From: JAJFFW01 sp038531315
GTDB taxonomy: Bacteria > Pseudomonadota > Alphaproteobacteria > Caulobacterales > Parvularculaceae
Reading direction: 5' to 3'
Assembly (NCBI GenBank): GCA_038531315.1
Contig: JBCBBT010000057.1
Location: forward strand, 1-20,913
Length of the DNA: 20,913 bases
A program made the translations under genes and the position numbers. Under the pieces are notes generated by a model that saw nothing but the letters and a program-made list of their open reading frames with translations, had not been told where the DNA came from and made no database searches. The number at the start of each line of letters is the position of its first letter. Position 1 is the first letter of the stretch. This document shows positions 14,854 through 20,913 of the stretch, one piece after another.

Positions 14854-15666
14854 TTACCCGCCGAGCGCTTCTTCATCGGGCATGCCCACAATGTGGAAAC
14901 CGGCGTCGACATGATGGGTCTCGCCGGTGCAGGACGCGCCGAGGTCTGACAACAGATAGAGCGCGGCCCCCGCGACGCCGCGGGGATCGGTGTCGTCGCG
15001 CAACGGGCTGGCGTTGCGGTTGAAGGAAAACATGTGGCGGCCTGAGGAAATGCCTGCCGCGGCGAGGGTCTTGATTGGACCGGCGGAGATCGCGTTGACG
15101 CGAATATTTCGAGGGCCGAGATCGCGCGCGATGTAGCGGGTCGAAGCTTCGAGCGCAGCCTTTGCAACGCCCATCACGTTGTAATTCGGGATTGTCCGCT
15201 CACTGCCGAGATAGGTCAGCGTAATCATTGAGCCGCCGTTCGCCATCAGCTTTGCGGCGCGGTTGGCGGCGTCGACAAAGGAGAATGCGGAGATATCCAT
15301 CGTGTCCTTGAAGTTCTGGCGGGTCGTGTTTTCAACGAACGAGCCTTCAAGCGCGACTTTGTCGGTAAAGGCGATGGCGTGCACCAGAAAGTCGAGCGAG
15401 CCCCATTTTTCCGCGACAGTGCTGAAACACGCTTCCATCTCCGCATCGCTTGTCACGTCGCAGGGCAAGATGAGTTCGGCGCCGAGACTTTCCGCGAGCG
15501 GTCTGACCCGGCGTTCCATCGCCTCATTGACATAGGTGAACGCGCATTCGCCGCCCTGCGCGTGCAGCTGCTGGGCGATATGCCATGCGATGGAATTCTT
15601 GTTCGCGACGCCCATGACGAGGCCGCGCTTGCCCTTCATCAAATCGCCTTTGGGGAAATCGCTCAT
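14854..15666 (-). CDS. fabI: Enoyl-ACP reductase (NADH), FabI
   Basis: FabI reduces trans-2-enoyl-ACP to acyl-ACP in the last step of each elongation cycle. The 270-residue short-chain dehydrogenase fold has GLVMGVANKNSIAWHIA for nucleotide binding (FabI's atypical Gly motif) and HAIAF. The catalytic segment TYLGSERTIPNYNVMGVAK contains Tyr152, Tyr162 and Lys169 (Tyr-x6-Lys). The near-C-terminal segment is FSFNRNASPLRDDTDPRGVAGAALYLLSD. Length and motifs are normal. It is the last gene of the fabA–fabB–orf–fabI run, 25 nt after the small membrane protein. It converges on the methyltransferase fusion with about 49 bp between the stops. Confidence 0.97.
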   Translation of the reverse strand: MSDFPKGDLMKGKRGLVMGVANKNSIAWHIAQQLHAQGGECAFTYVNEAMERRVRPLAESLGAELILPCDVTSDAEMEACFSTVAEKWGSLDFLVHAIAFTDKVALEGSFVENTTRQNFKDTMDISAFSFVDAANRAAKLMANGGSMITLTYLGSERTIPNYNVMGVAKAALEASTRYIARDLGPRNIRVNAISAGPIKTLAAAGISSGRHMFSFNRNASPLRDDTDPRGVAGAALYLLSDLGASCTGETHHVDAGFHIVGMPDEEALGG

Positions 15667-15691
15667 GCCAATGTCCTTTCGTCTCGCTTGG

Positions 15692-15880
15692 CTAACCGCC
15701 CCGGCTGGCGATCAGCATTACCGCGATGAAGTAGGCGAGCCAGATCAGAACGTAAAGGCCGTAGCGGGTGGGGGTTTCCTGGCTCAAAAGCCAGTCTTTC
15801 AAAACCATGCGAAACCAGACCGTTCCCGCCAGCGCCACCACGGCGGCGACGCCGACCAGAGGGAGCATGTCCTGGCTCAT
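15692..15880 (-). CDS. Small two-helix membrane protein inside the fab operon
   Basis: The 62-residue product has two predicted transmembrane helices (about residues 5–26 and 42–59) joined by a short polar loop (KDWLLSQETPTRY). It starts 5 nt after the fabB stop and ends 25 nt before fabI, on the same strand, so it is very likely translated as part of the operon. TAGAGA and GAGG lie just upstream of the ATG at 15880. I do not recognise the family. It could be a small protein associated with the fatty-acid enzymes at the membrane, but nothing in the sequence proves that. Confidence 0.65.
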   Translation of the reverse strand: MSQDMLPLVGVAAVVALAGTVWFRMVLKDWLLSQETPTRYGLYVLIWLAYFIAVMLIASRGG

Positions 15881-15885
15881 CGTCT

Positions 15886-17106
15886 CTACGCCTCGCAGCG
15901 CGTCACGACCAGCGTGCCGTTGGTGCCGCCGAAGCCGAATGAGTTTGTCAAAAACGTATCGATCTTCGCATTGTCGATCCGCTCACGAATGATCGGAAGA
16001 CCTTCAAATTCGGGATCAAGGTTTTCAATATGCGCTGACTCGGCGAGATATTTATCGCGCATCATCAACAGCGAATAGATCATTTCCTGAACGCCTGTCG
16101 CGCCAAGCGAATGACCGGTCAGAGACTTTGTCGATCCGAAAGGCGGAATCTCTTTGCCGAACACCTCTCTGAGTGCGTCCGTCTCGCGCTGGTCGCCGAT
16201 CGGGGTCGATGTGCCGTGCGTGTTGATATAATCGATTGGTTGGCTGACTGTTTCCAGCGCCAGCTTCATGCAGCGCACGGCGCCTTCGCCGGATGGCTGA
16301 ACCATGTCATAGCCGTCGGAATTTGCGCCATAGCCGACAATTTCGCCATAAATCGTCGCGCCTCGGTTTTTTGCGCGCTCAAGCTCTTCGAGAACCACAA
16401 CGCCGGCGCCGCCAGCGATGACAAAGCCGTCCCGGTCGCGATCATAGGCGCGGCTGGCTACTGCCGGCGTGTCGTTGAACTTTGTCGACATGGCGCCCAT
16501 CGCGTCGAACATGTTCGACATTGACCAATGCAATTCCTCGCCGCCGCCGGCGAACATGACGTCCTGTTTGCCCCACTGAATCTGTTCAGCAGCGGCGCCG
16601 ACGCAATGCACCGATGTGGCGCAGGCGGAGGATATCGAATAGTTGACGCCGTGAATCTTGAACGGGACGGCGAGCGTCGCCGAATTGGTCGACGACATGG
16701 CGCTCGGAACCCGCGTCGGGCCGACTTTCTTGGTGCCGCCGCTTTCGCGCGTTTTGTCGGCTGCGGTCAGGATCGTATCCGTCGACGGCCCGCCCGAGCC
16801 CATGATGATCCCTGTTTTCGGATGGCTGACTTCATCGTCGCCAAGCCGGGCGTCGGCGATCGCCTGTTGCATGGCGATATAGTTCCAGGCGGCGCCTTCA
16901 CCCATGAAGCGGCGCGTCTTGCGGTCGAGTGCGGTCTCGACGTCAACGGAAGGGCGTGCGGCGACCTGACAGCGGAAGCCAAGTTTTGCGAATTCTTCGG
17001 CGAACGCGACGCCCGAGCGCGCGTGCTTCAGCGATTCGTTGACCTCTTCCGTGTTCGCCCCAATTGAGGAAACGATGCCGAGGCCCGTGACTACGACGCG
17101 TCGCAT
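15886..17106 (-). CDS. fabB: Beta-ketoacyl-ACP synthase I, FabB
   Basis: FabB elongates the cis-3-decenoyl-ACP made by FabA and is needed for unsaturated fatty acids. The 406-residue product has the length of E. coli FabB. Its catalytic residues fall within one position of the E. coli numbering: Cys162 (SSACATSVHC), His297 (NTHGTST), Lys327 and His332 (KSLTGHSLGA). The AMSSTNSA segment and the C-terminal TNSFGFGGTNGTLV loop are also typical. It lies 23 nt downstream of fabA and 5 nt before the small membrane gene, consistent with one transcript. Confidence 0.96.
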   Translation of the reverse strand: MRRVVVTGLGIVSSIGANTEEVNESLKHARSGVAFAEEFAKLGFRCQVAARPSVDVETALDRKTRRFMGEGAAWNYIAMQQAIADARLGDDEVSHPKTGIIMGSGGPSTDTILTAADKTRESGGTKKVGPTRVPSAMSSTNSATLAVPFKIHGVNYSISSACATSVHCVGAAAEQIQWGKQDVMFAGGGEELHWSMSNMFDAMGAMSTKFNDTPAVASRAYDRDRDGFVIAGGAGVVVLEELERAKNRGATIYGEIVGYGANSDGYDMVQPSGEGAVRCMKLALETVSQPIDYINTHGTSTPIGDQRETDALREVFGKEIPPFGSTKSLTGHSLGATGVQEMIYSLLMMRDKYLAESAHIENLDPEFEGLPIIRERIDNAKIDTFLTNSFGFGGTNGTLVVTRCEA

Positions 17107-17129
17107 GGCTGTTCCTTTCCTGTTGTATC

Positions 17130-17660
17130 TTATCCGCCGAGACCGGCCGCGAGCTGATCGTCGGAGAACAAGCCGACGCGAAGATCTTTAGCTTGATAAA
17201 TGGGTTTGTCGTCGACAAACATCTGGCCGTCGCCAATGCCCAGGATCAGCGGTTTTTTCATAACGCGGCGAATATCGATCTCGTAGCGGACGCGCTTTGA
17301 GGTCTGAAGAACCATGCCCGCGAATTTGATTTCTTTTGCGCCCAGCGCGCGGCCGCGGCCCGGCAGGTCCGACCATGTCAGGAAGAAACCGACCAGCTGC
17401 CAGAGCGCGTCGAGGCCGAGACAGCCGGGCATGACGGGATCGCCCGGAAAATGACATTCGAAAAACCAGATGTCCGGATTGATGTCGAGCTCGGCGACGA
17501 TGCGGCCTTTGCCGTAGGCGCCGCTGTCGGAATTGATTTCGGTGATGCGATCAAACATCAGCATGGGCGGCACCGGCAGTTGCGCCGTGCCCGGCCCACG
17601 CAGTCCGTGATAGCCGCATTCAAGCAACTCGTCGCGCGTGAATGAACTTTTCGATGTCAT
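17130..17660 (-). CDS. fabA: Beta-hydroxydecanoyl-ACP dehydratase/isomerase FabA
   Basis: FabA dehydrates 3-hydroxydecanoyl-ACP and isomerises the product to cis-3-decenoyl-ACP, the branch point to unsaturated fatty acids. The 176-residue hotdog protein has the active-site segment FFECHFPGDPVMPGCLGLDALWQ, with His70 and Asp84 at exactly the E. coli positions. The N-terminal PPMLMFDRI and the KEIKFAGMV strand are also typical. The ATG at 17660 follows a CAGGAT Shine-Dalgarno-like site. It is the first gene of the fabA–fabB–orf–fabI run. The pairing of FabA and FabB identifies the anaerobic-type unsaturated fatty acid route. Confidence 0.97.
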   Translation of the reverse strand: MTSKSSFTRDELLECGYHGLRGPGTAQLPVPPMLMFDRITEINSDSGAYGKGRIVAELDINPDIWFFECHFPGDPVMPGCLGLDALWQLVGFFLTWSDLPGRGRALGAKEIKFAGMVLQTSKRVRYEIDIRRVMKKPLILGIGDGQMFVDDKPIYQAKDLRVGLFSDDQLAAGLGG

Positions 17661-17713
17661 AGGTATCCTGCCGGCGCGTCGGTTCGCGCGCCTTCGTCTA
17701 TTGCCGAGCGGGA

Positions 17714-17742
17714 GAGGTAAGCGGACCGGCGCTTTCGGTCAA
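17714..17742 (-). promoter_or_regulatory. Candidate promoter of the fab operon
   Basis: On the minus strand TTGACC (17742–17737) is followed after 17 nt by TACCTC (17719–17714), which would start transcription about 45 nt before fabA. The -35 matches 5 of 6 consensus bases with ideal spacing; the -10 is weak. The -35 overlaps the last codons of the upstream SH3 gene. This is a guess from pattern only. Confidence 0.3.
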
Positions 17743-18314
17743 TTGTGCGCGGCAGCGTCGCCGGCCCCCCAGAGCGCGTCGCGCGGCGCCCATCCGGCGA
17801 TCGGTCCGGCGGAAACACGCACCCATTCACGCTGTTTTTTGCGTCCGGCCTTCTGTTCGAGGCGGACCAGAGCCCCATCTGAAATCATTGCGCGCACCCG
17901 CCCGTCGGACCGGGGCCGGGCCGTCATCTCAAAATCGCGCGTCGCATAGGCGTGTGTGACACCGGTCAACAGGGATTTATGCGCCCAGCAGGCGGCGCCC
18001 GCACGGTCGCGGATTTTCCGCCAATGGTCCTTGGTCTCTGCGATCACGACCATCGGCGCGCCTTTTTTTACATAAGTGAATTTGATCGGATGGGCTTTCG
18101 ATGGGCCAATCCGGCAGTTAACGCGCGATGATTTCAGGCTGACATAGCGCGGCACCGGAAAGCCGGACGGGGTGTCGAGCCTGACTTTTTGTGCAGGCTC
18201 TGCGCTGTCGCCGCTGTGATCGGCGCCGGTCCCGGACGCCGCGGCGGCGTGGCCGGAGAATGCTGCAATGCAATATATCAGGCCGGCGATGGCTGACGAT
18301 GGGAAAAAACGCAT
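17739..18314 (-). CDS. Exported SH3-domain protein
   Basis: The 191-residue protein begins with a signal peptide (about residues 1–25, ending HAAA/ASG). It has one clear bacterial SH3-like domain: YVSLKSSRVNCRIGPSKAHPI (about 57–77), TYVKKGAPMVVIAE, then WRKIRDRAGAACWAHKSLLTG. A second, weaker repeat covers about 125–185 (RAMISDGALVRLEQ, EWVRVSAGPIAGWAPRDAL). Such proteins are thought to bind peptidoglycan or other periplasmic ligands. Two Cys (RVNCR and AACWA) lie within the domain and might form a disulfide. It is divergent from a 2-hydroxyacid dehydrogenase, a pairing I recall from other alphaproteobacteria. The ATG at 18314 gives a good signal peptide but has a weak Shine-Dalgarno sequence. 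A putative CtrA box lies about 80 bp upstream. Confidence 0.85.
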   Translation of the reverse strand: MRFFPSSAIAGLIYCIAAFSGHAAAASGTGADHSGDSAEPAQKVRLDTPSGFPVPRYVSLKSSRVNCRIGPSKAHPIKFTYVKKGAPMVVIAETKDHWRKIRDRAGAACWAHKSLLTGVTHAYATRDFEMTARPRSDGRVRAMISDGALVRLEQKAGRKKQREWVRVSAGPIAGWAPRDALWGAGDAAAHN

Positions 18315-18394
18315 ACAGGCGGACTCGACGAACCCCGGCGAGGGGGATTAACAAGCGATGACTTTGGGCTCCGCGTTGGTTTGGCTGTTGAGCG

Positions 18395-18410
18395 TTAACG
18401 TTGCGTTAAC
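18395..18410 (+). promoter_or_regulatory. Candidate CtrA-binding site (TTAA-N7-TTAAC)
   Basis: The sequence TTAACGTTGCGTTAAC is a perfect match to the CtrA consensus TTAA-N7-TTAAC known from Caulobacter. It also reads as TTAA-N7-TTAAC on the minus strand, and the 8-mer GCGTTAAC occurs twice with an 11-bp period (18392–18399 and 18403–18410). It sits between two divergent starts, about 67 bp from the dehydrogenase ATG and 81 bp from the SH3 protein ATG, a plausible operator position for either. A further TTAAC half-site is at 18348–18352. Confidence 0.6.
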
Positions 18411-18476
18411 CCTGAATGGGCGTGGGGAAGATTGGCGGCTATTTTTTGTCGTCAGATATGAGACCGATGAGAGCGC

Positions 18477-19487
18477 ATGACGGGCGAAGTAAAATCTGAG
18501 GCGGATGCGGCGGTCAGGAAGGTCCTCGTCACCGCCAAATTGCCCGACGCCATTGAGGAGCGTCTCGGCGCGCTTTTTGACGTCACGCTGACGCCGGAGG
18601 GAAAACGCCTGACGCATGCTGAGCTGATCGAGAAATCTAAAGATGCCGACGTCCTCGCGGCGACGCTTGGCGATCAGCTCGATGCGGCGTTTTTCGATCA
18701 GGTGGGCGATCGGCTGAAACTGATCGCGAATTTCGGCGCCGGGGTCGATCACATCGATCTTGAGGCGGCGTCCGCAAAAAACATTGTTGTCACGAATACG
18801 CCCTCGGTGCTCGCCGAAGACGCCGCCGACATGGCGATGGCGCTCATCCTCGCGGTGCCGCGCCGGCTCGTTGAGGGCGTCAAAGCGCTTGAAGCGGGCG
18901 CCTTTCCCGGCTGGTCGCCGACATGGATGCTTGGGCGGCGCGTGCGCGGCAAGAAGCTCGGCATTATCGGGCTCGGCCGCGTCGGTCAGGCGATTGCGCG
19001 CCGCGCCAGGGCTTTTGGCCTGTCGATCCATTACCATAACCGCAAGCCGATCAATCCCCATGTCGAGGAAGAACTGGAGGCGACCTACTGGGAAAGCCTC
19101 GATCAGATGCTGGCGCGCACCGACATCGTGTCGGTCAATTGTCCGCATACGCCGGCGACTTATCATCTGCTCTCGCGCCGGCGGCTGCAGCTGATGCAGC
19201 CGCACGCCTATGTGGTGAATATCTCACGCGGCGAGCTGATTGACGAAGACGCGCTCGCGGACTTGATCGCCGACGGCCGGCTCGCCGGCGCCGGACTTGA
19301 CGTCTTCCAACAAGAGCCGAAGCCGAACCCGAAACTCGCCAAGGCCCCGAATGTCGTCCTGTTGCCGCATATGGCCTCGGCGACGCGCGAGAGCCGGCTC
19401 GAAATGGGCGAGCGGGTGATCATCAACATCAAAATGTTCGCGGACGGCCATAAGCCGCCGGACCGGTATATTCCCGGCCTCGACTAG
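18477..19487 (+). CDS. D-2-hydroxyacid dehydrogenase (glyoxylate/hydroxypyruvate reductase-like)
   Basis: This 336-residue cytoplasmic enzyme reduces 2-keto acids to D-2-hydroxy acids with NAD(P)H. The Rossmann motif GLGRVG is at 165–170. Catalytic Arg251 (NISRGELIDEDAL), Glu280 (VFQQEPKPNP) and His298 (LLPHMASAT) complete the family triad. The substrate loop ANFGAGVDHIDL is at about 84–95. The closest match I recall is the GyaR/glyoxylate reductase group. After the GLGRVG motif, HNRKPI follows the second strand; a basic pair there (Arg189, Lys190) suggests NADPH, but this is inference. The ATG at 18477 has GAGAG about 5 nt upstream. It is divergent from the SH3 gene, with the CtrA-like site between them. 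Confidence 0.92.
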   Translation: MTGEVKSEADAAVRKVLVTAKLPDAIEERLGALFDVTLTPEGKRLTHAELIEKSKDADVLAATLGDQLDAAFFDQVGDRLKLIANFGAGVDHIDLEAASAKNIVVTNTPSVLAEDAADMAMALILAVPRRLVEGVKALEAGAFPGWSPTWMLGRRVRGKKLGIIGLGRVGQAIARRARAFGLSIHYHNRKPINPHVEEELEATYWESLDQMLARTDIVSVNCPHTPATYHLLSRRRLQLMQPHAYVVNISRGELIDEDALADLIADGRLAGAGLDVFQQEPKPNPKLAKAPNVVLLPHMASATRESRLEMGERVIINIKMFADGHKPPDRYIPGLD

Positions 19488-19536
19488 CCGGACGGCGGCG
19501 TTCCGTCGAGGTTCCGGCGGCCGCCTGCGATGATCA

Positions 19537-19564
19537 TTGCAAGGCGTGCGCTAATCGCTATATA
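19537..19564 (+). promoter_or_regulatory. Candidate promoter of yajC–secD
   Basis: TTGCAA (19537–19542) and TATATA (19559–19564) are separated by 16 bp, a reasonable sigma-70-type pair in an otherwise GC-rich gap. It would give a leader of roughly 105 nt before yajC. The spacing is also acceptable if TATATC two bases later is used. Confidence 0.4.
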
Positions 19565-19677
19565 TCCGCCAATTCAAAACGCGTCGTTATCTGGGTAGGG
19601 GCTGACGGCGCGGCAGCTAAAACTCTCACTTTCGGCGCGGGGCTCCGTTCAAAGCCGCCGCAGGAGCAAAGCCAGAC

Positions 19678-20007
19678 ATGTTCATTTCCGCCGCCCATGC
19701 GGCCGCCGCGACATCGCCTGTGGGCAACCCGCTTCTGGATTTCGCCCCCTTCATCTTTATCTTCGTGATCTTCTATTTCCTGCTGATCCGCCCGCAGCAA
19801 CAAGCGCGCAAGAAGCATATGGAAATGGTCGCGGCGGTAAAACGCGGCGACGTGGTCGTGACCGCCGGCGGCATTGTCGGCAAGGTGACGAAAGTGCTCG
19901 ACGACGCCGAGGTAATGGTCGAGCTGGCCGACGGCGTCGCGGTGAAAGTCGTGAAGGCGACCCTTTCGGACGTGCGCACGAAACCGGCGCCCGCCGCCGC
20001 ATCCTAA
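19678..20007 (+). CDS. yajC: Preprotein translocase subunit YajC
   Basis: YajC is a small inner-membrane partner of the SecDF complex. The 109-residue protein has a single N-terminal transmembrane helix (about residues 22–37, FAPFIFIFVIFYFLLI) followed directly by the family motif RPQQQARKKH. A soluble beta domain follows with GDVVVTAGGIVGKV. AGGAG (19662–19666) lies 11 nt before the ATG at 19678. secD begins 24 nt after the stop, the usual yajC–secD–secF order. Confidence 0.96.
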   Translation: MFISAAHAAAATSPVGNPLLDFAPFIFIFVIFYFLLIRPQQQARKKHMEMVAAVKRGDVVVTAGGIVGKVTKVLDDAEVMVELADGVAVKVVKATLSDVRTKPAPAAAS

Positions 20008-20031
20008 AACGCCGGAACCGGAACCCGCGCT

Positions 20032-20913
20032 ATGCTTCAGTTTTCCCGTTGGCAGTCGATCCTGATCCTGGGAACAGTTTTCCTGGGCGCGCTCTTTGCG
20101 GCGCCGAATTTTTTCACCGATGAACAACTCGCCGGCGCACCGGGCGTCGTGCCGAAGAACCAGATCAATCTGGGTCTCGATCTTCAGGGCGGGTCGTATT
20201 TGTTGCTCGGCGTCGACACCGAACAGGTGATCACCGACCGCCTGACCGGCATGCGTCAGGAAGTCCAGCGTGCAATGCGCGCCAATCGTTCGGCGGGCCG
20301 GGAGATCATCCGCCTCACGGGCCCGGCGCAAATTGATCGCGCAACGGATACAATTTCGTTCGCCGTACGCAATCCGGAACAGGCGCAGGACGCATTGACT
20401 CGCGCGCGTGACGCCACGCGCGGCAGCGGCGCTGGCATCGGTCTCGGACTGCGCCCCTATGAAGCGACGGCCAACGGCGCCCAGATTCAAGTGCGCATGA
20501 CGCCGGAAGCGCGGCGGTTTTTTGTGACCGACGCTGTTCAGTCGTCGATCTCGGTAATCCGCCGACGGATCGATCCGGCGGGCAACAAGGAAGTCTCTAT
20601 CCAACCCCAGGGCGGCGACCGCATTGTCGTTCAGGTGCCAGGCGATAGCGATCCTGAAGCGTTGAAAGCCGTGATCGTCAGTACGGGCCAGTTGACGTTC
20701 CACGCTCACGATCGCGCCGCCGATCCGACAGAGGCGAGCGCCGGACTGTTGCCGCCGGGGCGCCTTCTCGTTCCCTATACGGCGAGCGAAGGCGCCGGCG
20801 GTCTTGTTCTTTTAGAAGATCCGATCATCACCGGCGACATGGTCACCGAAGCCTCGGCACAGCTCAATCCCGACGGCGGCGGTTTTCAGATCAATTTTTC
20901 CTTCGACGGCCGC
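20032..20913 (+). CDS. secD: Protein translocase subunit SecD, N-terminal part (3' truncated by window edge)
   Basis: SecD works with SecF to drive late steps of Sec export using the proton gradient. The frame opens at the ATG at 20032 (MLQFSRWQSILILG) and runs open for 294 codons to the window end. It shows the first transmembrane helix (about residues 8–25) and the conserved NLGLDLQGGSYLLLGVD (about 45–61). The periplasmic P1 region follows, with VQSSISVIRRRIDPAGNKEVSIQ and GDRIVVQVPG, and then ITGDMVTEASA near the edge. The later transmembrane helices are outside the window. It lies 24 nt after yajC, in the same operon. Confidence 0.95.
   Translation, partial: MLQFSRWQSILILGTVFLGALFAAPNFFTDEQLAGAPGVVPKNQINLGLDLQGGSYLLLGVDTEQVITDRLTGMRQEVQRAMRANRSAGREIIRLTGPAQIDRATDTISFAVRNPEQAQDALTRARDATRGSGAGIGLGLRPYEATANGAQIQVRMTPEARRFFVTDAVQSSISVIRRRIDPAGNKEVSIQPQGGDRIVVQVPGDSDPEALKAVIVSTGQLTFHAHDRAADPTEASAGLLPPGRLLVPYTASEGAGGLVLLEDPIITGDMVTEASAQLNPDGGGFQINFSFDGR

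Noticed and set aside
18348..19205. 285-codon minus-strand open frame opposite the dehydrogenase
   Set aside because: Shadow of a gene with complete catalytic motifs; it would also cover the intergenic CtrA-like site.
19487..19518. Inverted repeat GCCGGA/TCCGGC after the dehydrogenase stop as a terminator
   Set aside because: Short stem with a large loop and no T-tract; not supportable as an intrinsic terminator.
19558..20709. 383-codon minus-strand open frame opposite yajC–secD
   Set aside because: Shadow of two clearly recognised Sec genes.
1..20913. CRISPR arrays, IS elements, integrases, tRNA or rRNA genes
   Set aside because: I read for regular spaced repeats, transposase motifs and tRNA-like arms and saw none. 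A covariance-model scan would be needed to exclude a small RNA.

Overview
The window is a GC-rich chromosomal segment that reads as core genome of an alphaproteobacterium. The grounds are the order glnD–murJ–trpS, the fabA–fabB–fabI block, an SH3-domain protein divergent from a 2-hydroxyacid dehydrogenase, a perfect match to the CtrA consensus, and yajC–secD. I cannot place it to genus. A Caulobacterales/Parvularculales-like marine lineage is my guess from the secreted-protein content. I see no tRNA, rRNA, CRISPR array, IS element, phage gene or obvious foreign island. Gene packing is tight and the longest gap without a gene is about 290 bp.

Layout. Bases 1–4026 (+) hold the 3' part of glnD (PII uridylyltransferase), murJ (lipid II flippase) and trpS. 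Bases 4092–7421 (+) encode a large exported protein that fuses a TolB-type beta-propeller to an amidohydrolase. Convergent to it (7538–9685, -) is an exported G8-domain/beta-helix protein resembling animal CEMIP/TMEM2. Its intrinsic terminator lies between the two genes. Then (+) come a hotdog-fold thioesterase, yajQ, and a compact three-gene cassette: acyl carrier protein, FabF-type ketosynthase and a membrane-anchored DUF4105 protein. A small membrane protein converges on the cassette, and an AraC-HTH/O6-alkylguanine-DNA methyltransferase fusion is divergent from that protein.

Bases 14854–17660 (-) form a fatty-acid operon, fabA–fabB–small two-helix membrane protein–fabI. This is the anaerobic-type unsaturated fatty acid route with its enoyl reductase. 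Bases 17739–18314 (-) encode an exported SH3-domain protein, divergent from a D-2-hydroxyacid dehydrogenase (18477–19487, +). The intergenic region between them carries TTAA-N7-TTAAC. The window ends in yajC and the 5' part of secD.

The points most worth a second look are: (1) a GlnD whose HD domain has lost the canonical HD metal-ligand residues; (2) the ACP–ketosynthase–DUF4105 cassette, which could be a dedicated acyl-transfer system at the membrane; (3) the bacterial CEMIP/TMEM2-like protein; (4) the CtrA box.
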